Shown here piece after piece: positions 33,401 to 36,100 of a stretch of 64,000 nucleotides of DNA; the stretch's first letter is position 1, and each line of letters opens with the position of its first letter. This DNA comes from Photobacterium damselae (GTDB taxonomy: Bacteria > Pseudomonadota > Gammaproteobacteria > Enterobacterales > Vibrionaceae). The notes under the pieces are model-generated. The model saw only the letters and a list, made by a program, of their open reading frames with translations. It was not told the DNA's origin and did no database searches. The stretch is taken from contig NZ_PYOG01000006.1 in the NCBI RefSeq assembly GCF_003026815.1, positions 62,001 to 126,000 of the forward strand. The letters run 5' to 3'. Position numbers and translations under genes: made by a program.

Positions 33401-35990
33401 GCCAGTAGCAGACAAGATCGACAGCGATATTACAGATCATGTTTCCGGTACTGAAGATGATGCCATTGTTATTGATTTAGATATTAAAGCATACGATGAC
33501 ACCAATACTACGGATGGCTCTGCGGGTAATGTTACTGAGAATGGCCCAGAAACACTGCAAATTACCTTTACTAATGTCCCTGATTCAAGTTCTTTCAGTT
33601 TACCTGATGGTGTTGTAGGTACATGTGAGAAGCAACCTGATGGATCATGGATAATTAAAGTTGATTCTAGTGAATTGGATAAGGTTATTTTCCATCCAGG
33701 TGATGCAAATGAAAATAATTGGGATGGTCAGCTCAATATTGATGTTCGTGCGGTTGATAATGGTGTTGTTGCTGATGACAGTATTGCCGTTAAAGATGTA
33801 ATTGATGTTGATGTAACGCCAGTTAATGATGCTCCTGTTGTTCATGTACCAGATGCACTAGAAACTGATGAAGATACCAAACTTGTGATTACATCATTGC
33901 AAGTGACTGATGTTGATGCAAGTGAAACACCAGACGGTAATATCACCATCAGTATTAATGTTGGCCATGGTACTTTAAGTTTCCCTAATGGAACGGATCT
34001 TTCGGGTCTAACTGTTCAGCAAGATAGTAAAGGGCGAATCGTAATTACTGGCAATGTTGATGACATCAATAAAGTATTAAGTGATGGTATTGAATATCAA
34101 CCCGATCAAGATTTTAACGGTAATGACACTATGTTTGTTACGGCAGATGATTTGGGTAATAGTGGTGATGGTGGTCCTCTTAATGACGTTGGTCGTGTCG
34201 ATATTGCCGTAACGGCGGTCAATGATGCACCAGAAAACACGGTGCCTAATGAAGTTGTTGCTCAAGAAGATACGACAACTGTTATCTCAGGCCTCTCGGT
34301 ATCAGATCCTGACTATAGTGAATCCGGTTCTAGCGATAGTATGACCGTAACATTAAGTGTAGATCATGGTATTTTAGATATTACGCTTCCTGCAGGTAGC
34401 TCACTTGTTGTTACAGGGAATGGGTCTGGAGATCTGGTTATTTCGGGATCGTTGGACGAGATTAATAAGTTGCTCGATCAAGGTGTTAATTACACTGCTG
34501 ATGAAAACTACAGCGGTTCTGATGAATTAACTATGACAACCAACGATGGTGGTAATGTCGGTTCTGGTGTGGAGCAAAGTACAACCAGCAAAGTACCTGT
34601 AACTATCACTCCTAAAGCAGACATACCTACATTAAGCTTGAGCGATAGTTTGCCGCAAATGAGTGCGATTAGAGCTTCATCTGGAACTCTAATTCCGTTA
34701 CTGGGATTAATTGTTTTGGCAGCTGATGCATCTGAAACATTATCTGTCGAATTGAGAAATCTGGGTGCAGGCAAAATTGTTGATGGTCATGGTAATCCGA
34801 TTGGTCAGGATATGGGGAATGGCGTTTGGATATTAACTCTAGATCAACTTGCTGATGCCCATATTTCAGATTTGCCAGATGGAAATAATCACATTGAGAT
34901 TGTTGCTGTTTCTACTGAAAGCGATGGCTCTACGGCAGAATCTGCGCCGATTGATATTAGTATTGTGGTTGATAATCTCGCTACATCTAATGGCCAAATT
35001 GGCGGTTCTGCACCATCAGATGAAGCAAATTTAGTCATTGATAGCACTGCGGAAGCGACTCTTATTGGTGGCGCTGGTAACGATATTTTAGTTGGCGGTC
35101 AGTCATCTGATATTCTTTTAGGTGGTGCAGGTAATGATATTCTTTGGGGCGGAGATTTAAATGGTACTGGCGATCACGCAAAAGATATCTTTAAGTGGGA
35201 GCGTGCTGATTTAGGTCATGTTGGTAGTGCAGCAGCAGATACCATTATGGATTTCGAAGTTGGAATCGATGTGATCGATCTTGGTAATGCTCTTGATACT
35301 AGTCATTTAGCATCGATGAATGATTTACTTCATTTGTTGCAGTTATCTGAGCAAGAGGGTAATGCTGTATTGACTCTATTTGATAATGACCACAATGAAA
35401 TTCAGTCCATTACCTTAAACGGGGTATCTGAATCTGATTTATTAGGTCAAGATCCAACTGGAATGACGGATGAAGATAAGTTAGAAAACTTGCTTAATAG
35501 CGGTAACTTACAGCTATCAAACAATTTTGGTGATGAGCACAGTAATACTTTAACTGCTGATAGCCAAGGTGAGTCATTATTTGGCTTTGATGGTGATGAT
35601 GTTCTCGTCGCTGGTAGTGGAGATGATATTTTAACAGGAGGAGCGGGTAATGATCTCTTTACATGGCATCATGATGGACTTAATACTTCTAGTCGTCCTG
35701 ATATTATTACCGACTTCACGCTTGATCAGGATCAGTTAGATTTTCGTGATCTATTGCATGACAATAGCAAATCACAAATGGACGATCTATTATCCCATTT
35801 AGATGCAAATATCAATGATGAGGGTAAAGTGGATTTAACGGTATCAACTGATGATGGCAAAGAACAGCATGTTGTTCTTGATAATGTGACGGCTCAAGAT
35901 TTAGATCTTTCTGATTCGGCAAGTTCAGCAGATATTGTGAACCAGTTATTTAGCCATGATGCGTTTAAAATTGATCCTAGTAATATGTAA
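12468..35990 (+). CDS. Giant LapA/LapV/FrhA-class biofilm adhesin, type I secreted
   Basis: A 7840-residue, acidic, almost cysteine-free surface adhesin (two Cys near the N-terminus, one near 7050). Order: retention module (about 8-125) ending at the LapG site PAAG (129-132); about 36 T1SS-143-type modules of about 150 residues, mostly as 303-residue pairs; several Ig/cadherin-like modules (about residues 5640-7380); then two RTX plus type I secretion domains. The protein should be exported by LapBCE, held in LapE by its N-terminal plug, and released by LapG. The ATG at 12468 has its nearest AGGA 14 bases away. The ATG at 12489 (MENLNK) has GGTGG at good spacing and places the start just before the retention fold, so it is the better candidate. 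It resembles V. fischeri LapV and V. cholerae FrhA in architecture; orthology is not proven. Confidence 0.95.
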   Translation: MAFIGGRMENLNKVVKIQNGEAFILSASGKIVRVADKHALTEDEILLLDKNTQAVLVDEFDSESSAFSDDCISCIAVNNNDQIIEQQLPENAQLNLSELLEGNVSADEIAAIQNAILSGEDPTQTQEAPAAGIVLAGSAIGRFITIDYDNDSMLAEAGFDTSYDPSSQQSVEEPLAILIAEGGEQISLQVTEGDLSDHSYPVSTSQIITIEAGSLPLDPDSFTFTPSSLASLLNELSSDIRSGDQPVLFIFDSNSNSIVGTQNGQIILTIEIKGVGTHDNNADIEVITTIHAPIDHNSSDSNGVVTSSGDQIHINFDITGADTSGNEIDNPINTDVTIVDGQNPSFGTDSGVTINESTEKGQVIHGEVPLDVGSDAIDSLTFDESQPSLVGLTSNGEPTTVEVNGNSLTVLDAQGQPVLTVTIAKDGSYEVKVTGPLDQGDSESIDLDLNVTATDFDGDSTSGVANITITDGSDAAGGEEIAITITEGDLDTNGAATGNPTTYPVSQSGSFVIAAGEDRLVPSSVQVDPAQTQALLQELSAELTSGSQSLTFTLDSNGNIIGTLPDGTVALTVSLSAVQDGQDVKVTVDIEQNVPLDHTNRGDSDGFVHSQGDNIEISVPVQAQDTDGDALENSANVDITIVDGQNPSFGTDSGVTINESSEKGQVIYGEVPLDVGSDAIDSLTFDESQPSLVGLTSNGEPTSVDVNGNSLTVLDAQGQPVLTVTIAKDGSYEVKVTGPLDQGDSESIDLNVTATDFDGDSTSGVANITITDGSDAAGGEELAITITEGDLDTNGAATGNPSTYPVSQSGSFVIAAGEDRLVPSSVQVDPAQTQALLQELSAELTSGSQALTFTLDSNGNIVGTLPDGTVALTVSLSAVQDGQDIKVTVDIEQNVPLDHTNRSDGYGFVHSQGDNIEISVPVQAQDTDGDALENSANVDITIVDGQNPSFGTDSGVTINESTEKGQVIHGEVPLDVGSDAIDSLTFDESQPSLVGLTSNGEPTSVDVNGNSLTVLDAQGQPVLTVTIAKDGSYEVKVTGPLDQGDSESIDLDLSVTATDFDGDSTSGVASITITDGSDAAGGEDVAITITEGDLDTNGAATGNPSTYPVSQSGSFVITAGEDRLVPSSVQVDPAQTQALLQELSAELTSGSQSLTFTLDSNGNIIGTLPDGTVAITVSLSAVQDGQDVKVTVDIEQNVPLDHTNSGDGDGFVHSQGDNIEISVPVQAQDTDGDALENSANVDITIVDGQNPSFGTDSGVTINESTEKGQVIHGEVPLDVGSDAIDSLTFDESQPSLVGLTSNGEPTTVDVNGNSLTVLDAQGQPVLTVTIAKDGSYEVKVTGPLDQGDSESIDLDLSVTATDFDGDSTSGVANITITDGSDATGGENVAITITEGDLDTNGAATGNPTTYPVSQSGSFVIAAGEDRLVPSSVQVDPAQTQALLQELSAELTSGSQSLTFALDSNGNIVGTLLDGTVAITVSLSAVQDEQDIKVTVDIGQNMPLDHSNRGDGDGFVHSQGDNIEISVPVQAQDTDGDALENSANVDITIVDGQNPSFGTDSGVTINESTEKGQVIHGEVPLDVGSDAIDSLTFDESQPSLVGLTSNGEPTSVEVNGNSLTVLDAQGQPVLTVTIAKDGSYEVKVTGPLDQGDSESIDLDLNVTATDFDGDSTSGVANITITDGSDAAGGEEIAITITEGDLDTNGAATGNPTTYPVSQSGSFVITAGEDRLVPSSVQVDPAQTQALLQELSAELTSGGQALTFALDSHGNIVGTLPDGTVAITVSLSAVQDGQDIKVTVDIEQNVPLDHTNRGDGDGFVHSQGDNIEISVPVQAQDTDGDALENSANVDITIVDGQNPSFGTDSGVTINESTEKGQVIHGEVPLDVGSDAIDSLTFDESQPSLVGLTSNGEPTTVEVNGNSLTVLDAQGQPVLTVTIGKDGSYEVKVTGPLDQGDSESIDLDLNVTATDFDGDSTSGVANITITDGKDAAGGETGKVEVIEPDLVPNDYPVTAKTEITLHAGEDRLDPTSVTLDKTQINTLLNELSTEVTSNGESLTFTYVNGVLTGQLPNGEVALTITLTAIQDGQDVKVTVDVEQSRPLDHNPLGNSEGMVSVSDGNISIDLPIQATDTDGDPLGNAANITVDIKDGVQPSFGDDTGIEINEETDEGKILAGHISVDVGSDEVASIHFNDNQPHLDGITSNGQPVTVSTHENVLTLVDSQGNTVLEVTINADGSYSAKITGSLDQDINNIVDLPLDITVTDKDGDSAQGTIEITITDGSDAVGGEEIAITITEGDLDTNGAATGDPTTYPVSQSGSFVIAAGEDRLVPDSVQVDPAQTQALLQELSAELTSGGQSLNFTLDSNGNIVGTLPDGTAAITVSLSAVQDGQDIKVTVDIEQNVPLDHTNKGDSDGFVHSQGDNIEISVPVQAQDTDGDALENSANVDITIVDGQNPSFGTDSGVTINESTEKGQVIHGEVPLDVGSDAIDSLTFDENQPSLVGLTSNGEPTTVDVNGNSLTVLDSQGQPVLTVTIAKDGSYEVKVTGPLDQGDSESIDLDLNVTATDFDGDSTSGVANITITDGSDAAGGEEIAITITEGDLDTNGAATGDPTTYPVSQSGSFVITAGEDRLVPSSVQVDPAQTQALLQELSAELTSGGQSLNFTLDSNGNIIGTLPDGTVAITVSLSAVQDGQDIKVTVDIEQNVPLDHTNRGDGDGFVHSQGDNIEISVPVQAQDTDGDALENSANVDITIVDGQNPSFGTDSGVTINESTEKGQVIHGEVPLDVGSDAIGSLTFDENQPSLVGLTSNGEPTTVEVNGNSLTVLDSQGQPVLTVTIAKDGSYEVKVTGPLDQGDSESIDLDLNVTATDFDGDSTSGVANITITDGSDAAGGEEIAITITEGDLDTNGAAPGDPSTYPVSQSGSFVITAGEDRLVPDSVQVDPAQTQALLQELSAELTSGGQSLNFTLDSNGNIVGTLPDGTVAITVSLSAVQDGQDIKVTVDIEQNMPLDHTNRGDSDGFVHSQGDNIEISVPVQAQDTDGDALENSANVDITIVDGQNPSFGTDSGVTINESTEKGQVIHGEVPLDVGSDAINSLTFDESQPSLVGLTSNGEPTTVEVNGNSLTVLDAQGQPVLTVTIAKDGSYEVKVTGPLDQGDSESIDLDLNVTATDFDGDSTSGVANITITDGSDAAGGEEIAITITEGDLDTNGAAPGDPSTYPVSQSGSFVIAAGEDRLVPSSVQVDPAQTQALLQELSAELTSGGQSLNFTLDSNGNIVGTLPDGTVAITVSLSAVQDGQDIKVTVDIEQNVPLDHTNRGDGDGFVHSQGDNIEISVPVQAQDTDGDALENSANVDITIVDGQNPSFGTDSGVTINESTEKGQVIYGEVPLDVGSDAIDSLTFDESQPSLVGLTSNGEPTTVEVNGNSLTVLDAQGQPVLTVTIAKDGSYEVKVTGPLDQGDSESIDLDLNMTATDFDGDSTSGVANITITDGSNAAGGEEIAITITEGDLDTNGAATGDPSTYPVSQSGSFVIAAGEDRLVPSSVQVDPAQTQALLQELSAELTSGGQSLYFTLDSNGNIIGTLPDGTVAITVNLSAVQDGQDIKVTVDIEQNMPLDHTNKGDSDGFVHSQGDNIEISVPVQAQDTDGDALENSANVDITIVDGQNPSFGIDSGVTINESTEKGQVIHGEVPLDVGSDAIDSLTFDENQPSLVGLTSNGEPTTVEVNGNSLTVLDAQGQPVLTVTIAKDGSYEVKVTGPLDQGDSESIDLDLNVTATDFDGDSTSGVANITITDGSDAAGGEEIAITITEGDLDTNGAATGDPSTYPVSQSGSFVIAAGEDRLVPSSVQVDPAQTQALLQELSAELTSGSQSLTFTLDSNGNIIGTLPDGTVALTVSLSAVQDGQDIKVTVDIEQNVPLDHINSGDGDGFVHSQGDNIEISVPVQAQDTDGDALENSANVDITIIDGQNPSFGTDSGVTINESSEKGQVIHGEVPLDVGSDAIDSLTFDESQPSLVGLTSNGEPTSVEVNGNSLTVLDAQGQPVLTVTIAKDGSYEVKVTGPLDQGDSESIDLDLNVTATDFDGDSTSGVANITITDGSDAAGGEDVAITITEGDLDTNGAAMGNPTTYPVSQSGSFVIAAGEDRLVPSSVQVDPAQTQALLQELSAELTSGSQALTFTLDSNGNIVGTLPDGTVAITVSLSAVQDGQDIKVTVDIEQNVPLDHTNRGDSDGFVHSQGDNIEISVPVQAQDTDGDALENSANVDITIVDGQNPSFGTDSGVTINESTEKGQVIYGEVPLDVGSDAIDSLTFDESQPSLVGLTSNGEPTTVEVNGNSLTVLDAQGQPVLTVTIAKDGSYEVKVTGPLDQGDSESIDLDLSVTATDFDGDSTSGVANITITDGSNAAGGETGTVEVIEPDLVPNDYPVAAKTEITLHAGEDRLDPTSVTLDKTQINTLLNELSTEVTSNGESLTFTYVNGVLTGQLPNGEVALTITLTAIQDGQDVKVTVEVEQSRPLDHNPSGNSEGMVSVSDGNISIGLPIQATDTDGDPLGNAANVTVDIKDGVQPSFGDDTGIEINEETDEGKILTGHISVDVGSDEVASIHFNDNQPHLDGITSNGQPVTVSTHENVLTLVDSQGNTVLEVTINSDGSYSAKITGSLDQDINNIVDLPLDITVTDKDGDSAQGTITIKVTDGSNASGGESISIEVVEGDLEPNGAGTGYPVQQTGNLVIIAGEDRLLPESVKIDHTQVDALLNELHQEVTSDGQPIVFTIDSNGSIVGTLPDGTIAITVELNAVQQGLNVNVNVEITQNVPLDHTNTGDSKGFIGSDGNKITINVPIEASDSDGDPLDKPADINITVVDGDNPTFGIDTGTNIKETEGSQTVTGSIDLDLGSDHIAQMNFNTVQPSLADLTSNGQETDYLVSGNQIIVSISEGPHAGEPVLTITINNDGSYSVKQDHPLDQNNADGDSIHLDLGVTATDMDGDKSNEGHIIINIADGQNPTGQNVIANISITEGDLENPAQGKGYPVASNGSFTVDAINDQLVATSMHVEPNVVNGLLGELNSLTSGGQALSFMIVQDPATGNITIIGVTETGSLPVLNVTLTPHQQANGDVTVDMSIEQSAPLDHLDSDGKYIDVTDGDISIHVPVQMNDSDGDNLDQPVDVTITIEDGQLPSFGDDSSITLNEGDDGIVSGSGQINVDTGSDVIADVYFADNQSSLNGLTSNGHATTYTISDDGHTLTVTLAGDPSTVVMTITIDIDGNYVVNQTQPIDQRDDTINDNENIVIDVIAKDDDGDISQPGHIVINSHDGDNAQGGQSGSISITEGDLTPSEGEQGYPVSSSAKIHVESGVDRLDPNTVTIDKGVLATLVSELQRELTSDGQAISFTYDQETGKLVGTVNGDTVLTIDIDAVQSSNGHDVDVTVTITQERPLDHSGDKGDGLVTSDGDKINIEVPIQVQDTDGDNLNNDIVVDVSIADGNNPVIIGADAITVSESALNGDKNHHQGSNPGDKGETAKGQIEVDSGSDHIKDFVIDVDSFNAANKGVLTSGGQQITLVYNAKNDTYIGKADGKNIFTITIDENGNYTFKLKGAIDHQEGTDTDDSLTINIPVQAVDSDGDMSNTVNIPVTIEDDIPSVNNVTLSMEEGHTSPLFDVLTIAGEGADDAQVTALIVDGQRIALDDIPVNGQYHVYEVKDGDIVLGQLMITAEGETYFYANKDLDHDQEEIIKNIGVEVTDGDGDTATGTITIEISDEDAVLKVENSQVHEDAQQHDDANVPSDYYGVDINMSIDVGDQDRGEHIGQVTISAIGTMHGSFFFNGVELPVIDGKVTIPSAAFKDNGDGTFSLDGVTFKPDSDFSTIDGVLDFNVSAEVVNSDGSKHPEMNGSFTVTVDGVADIPTWDDDNSVYHYTVNEDADNVQLDLQAVLNDDDGSENLFYFITITEGEGTLVGKGLVEVSPGVYKIAASDIDTIKVDPADNFSGDIKLDVYAQSEEKDNHDTADSDHKEIIINVNPVADDGVLKVSRIEADEDQRIDLASHIHLTSNDDFDGSEHLYIRISNLPEGAVLFLDGQPVALDPNGYYEIDYDKISSLQLQPPLDSNVDFTFTVEGVVKDTITVTDENGNPKDLEDVKVIGSGNIDVALTGVVDEPELIPNNPDDWSPLPDNAGLETTIKEDAEGGVKLDFDVVSGEHIIDPATGSTDGSETLSVVISGIPEGVEIKGPDGVPYALVYAGEDENGNPIYQVDLDSLDGITIIPPTNSTEDIHLDVRVVVTENDGASQSFDKDVIIHIEPVVDATNYINHSTGYEDELTPIDWRPNLTDSKEQVTSLTIKDLPADFDLYIDGQFIAHGGSSITLTPEQFALINQGKPLQVKGPEDSDTDLTLHTEVTVTENDVDSSASDSKVVEGTIDVNIISKVEDDGHLGVLVPGIGEGTVIEVDTISSTDKGVIDLSTGDGSQGHIGFVEDDDSSNEVVTQVVLTFPEGLPDGFVVVGGINNGNGSWTVPQSALDGLKIIAPDGYTGSFDLTISAKVQDQGDNGEGDVSSEKIFEDSIKLDFSNNATSSDEEAGEIEINHDYVVTGDEDHLLDLGKQLANVVSVSTDDGQQKFDEFTLVINALSLPHGAVITGMHFDFETGEYVLKVPVGADGSVDLSGVGLILPPDFAGDFDLDMRYVTTDTESGDVNTIDDQVTIEVNPIVDIPSNPQTGDHTPDISISVVKTEGLDDNRQPITEGEDQHQYDGIAYEDGDITLDLSVALADTDTSTNDGLETIDSVTVTVDPSMGYFVDSDGNLVSSLTVSSDQLNNIQFRPAPDFSGEVSVHVKVDITDTADFNQSGNTVTDSGSFETDVSFDVVAVNDEVIWQGTDKVIVGQEDSSISLAGISGSIEDIDGSEQILSIKLTNVPDGFIIDGAVNNGNGVWTISIPPGQTSFNLDSLSITPPKDFSGQVDINVVVYSKEDSLDKPAENSTTISIDVKPVADKIDSDITDHVSGTEDDAIVIDLDIKAYDDTNTTDGSAGNVTENGPETLQITFTNVPDSSSFSLPDGVVGTCEKQPDGSWIIKVDSSELDKVIFHPGDANENNWDGQLNIDVRAVDNGVVADDSIAVKDVIDVDVTPVNDAPVVHVPDALETDEDTKLVITSLQVTDVDASETPDGNITISINVGHGTLSFPNGTDLSGLTVQQDSKGRIVITGNVDDINKVLSDGIEYQPDQDFNGNDTMFVTADDLGNSGDGGPLNDVGRVDIAVTAVNDAPENTVPNEVVAQEDTTTVISGLSVSDPDYSESGSSDSMTVTLSVDHGILDITLPAGSSLVVTGNGSGDLVISGSLDEINKLLDQGVNYTADENYSGSDELTMTTNDGGNVGSGVEQSTTSKVPVTITPKADIPTLSLSDSLPQMSAIRASSGTLIPLLGLIVLAADASETLSVELRNLGAGKIVDGHGNPIGQDMGNGVWILTLDQLADAHISDLPDGNNHIEIVAVSTESDGSTAESAPIDISIVVDNLATSNGQIGGSAPSDEANLVIDSTAEATLIGGAGNDILVGGQSSDILLGGAGNDILWGGDLNGTGDHAKDIFKWERADLGHVGSAAADTIMDFEVGIDVIDLGNALDTSHLASMNDLLHLLQLSEQEGNAVLTLFDNDHNEIQSITLNGVSESDLLGQDPTGMTDEDKLENLLNSGNLQLSNNFGDEHSNTLTADSQGESLFGFDGDDVLVAGSGDDILTGGAGNDLFTWHHDGLNTSSRPDIITDFTLDQDQLDFRDLLHDNSKSQMDDLLSHLDANINDEGKVDLTVSTDDGKEQHVVLDNVTAQDLDLSDSASSADIVNQLFSHDAFKIDPSNM
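12489..12863 (+). other. Adhesin N-terminal retention module with LapG cleavage motif PAAG
   Basis: The segment VVKIQNGEAFILSASGKIV matches the opening beta fold of LapA-type retention modules. It ends with EAPAAGIVLAG. PAAG is encoded at 12852-12863 (residues 129-132) and fits the known (T/P/A)AA(G/V) LapG target. Cleavage between Ala131 and Gly132 would free the whole remaining protein. Confidence 0.82.
13476..18440 (+). repeat. Adhesin repeat tract 1: half unit plus five 303-residue units
   Basis: Near-identical tandem DNA begins at about 13476 with a half unit (NPSFGTDSG module). Full units counted from the GGE codon triplet start at 13902 (903 bp), 14805, 15714, 16623 and 17532 (909 bp each). 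Each unit is two related modules: one opening ITEGDLDTNGA and ending DTDGD...VDGQNP, one opening NPSFGTDSGVTINES and ending DFDGD...TDGSDAAGG. The first full unit lacks six bases (SIDLNV instead of SIDLDLNV). Confidence 0.95.
18441..19322 (+). repeat. Adhesin linker unit A (882 bp), duplicate of unit B
   Basis: A divergent two-module unit (opens VEVIEPDLVPNDYPV; second half QPSFGDDTGIEINEETDEGK). It is almost identical to 25686-26567, exactly 7245 bases downstream. Identity stops near 19279, in the last strand, where the sequence switches back to the standard unit (ITITDGSDA). Confidence 0.93.
19323..25685 (+). repeat. Adhesin repeat tract 2: seven 303-residue units
   Basis: Units start at 19323, 20232, 21141, 22050, 22959, 23868 and 24777, each 909 bp. 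The first five carry the variant TSGGQSLNF (one has SLYF) with DNA CTGTCAGCTGAGCTAACC-type codons. The last two carry TSGSQ...LTF and the codon choices of tract 1. All remain in frame. Confidence 0.95.
25686..26567 (+). repeat. Adhesin linker unit B (882 bp)
   Basis: Second copy of the linker unit, differing from unit A by only a few residues (for example VTAK/VAAK, NPLGNS/NPSGNS, ILAGH/ILTGH). Unlike A, it runs on into the divergent modules of the C-terminal half, so B is probably the original position. Confidence 0.93.
26568..29370 (+). repeat. Three divergent T1SS-143 module pairs of the adhesin
   Basis: Three further two-module units open with VVEGDLEPNG, ITEGDLENPAQ and ITEGDLTPSEGE, and close with IADGQNP, HDGDNAQ and EDDIPS. 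They keep the DxDGD...DG frame of the repeats but differ from one another throughout. They are visibly more A/T-rich than the tandem tracts. Confidence 0.85.
29371..34620 (+). other. Adhesin C-terminal Ig/cadherin-like module region
   Basis: Non-identical beta modules of about 100-170 residues, many with the DGSE and NEDADN/EDA motifs and FSGDI/FSGEV closing strands typical of calcium-binding bacterial cadherin/Ig-like domains. The last two (VNDAPVV... and VNDAPENT...) are clear cadherin-like repeats with VTDVDASE and VSDPDYSE. I see no von Willebrand A or PA14 domain. Confidence 0.75.
35047..35520 (+). other. Adhesin RTX block and type I secretion domain, copy 1
   Basis: RTX calcium nonapeptides GGAGNDILV-GGQSSDILL-GGAGNDILW are followed by DIFKWERADLG, AADTIMDFEVGIDVIDL and a helical segment to LLNSGNLQLS. 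This matches the VCA0849-type C-terminal secretion domain, but it is not the C-terminus of the protein. Confidence 0.82.
35580..35987 (+). other. Adhesin RTX block and type I secretion signal, copy 2 (true C-terminus)
   Basis: A second RTX pair (GDDVLVAGSGDDILTGGAGNDLFTW) is followed by PDIITDFTLDQDQLDF, LDNVTAQDLDL and IVNQLFSHDAFKI at the C-terminus. It is homologous element by element to copy 1 and should be the functional LapB recognition signal. Confidence 0.85.
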
Positions 35991-36013
35991 TAGATAAGTT
36001 GATTTAATAACAT

Positions 36014-36046
36014 AAAAGCTCAGCGTCTCTGCTGGGCTTTTTGTTT
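36014..36046 (+). terminator. Intrinsic terminator of the adhesin gene
   Basis: AAAAGCTCAGC (36014-36024) pairs with GCTGGGCTTTT (36031-36041) with one G-T pair, followed by more T. It lies 24 bases after the adhesin stop codon. Confidence 0.88.
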
Positions 36047-36100
36047 ATTGAACAGCTGTATTTGTTGAGATAAATTTTATTAAAACATTTTGAGTTAGAG

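Noticed and set aside
12468-35990. Ice-binding adhesin of the Marinomonas type
   Set aside because: No stretch of ice-binding xGTGND-type repeats is present. The RTX-like motifs are confined to the C-terminal secretion domains.
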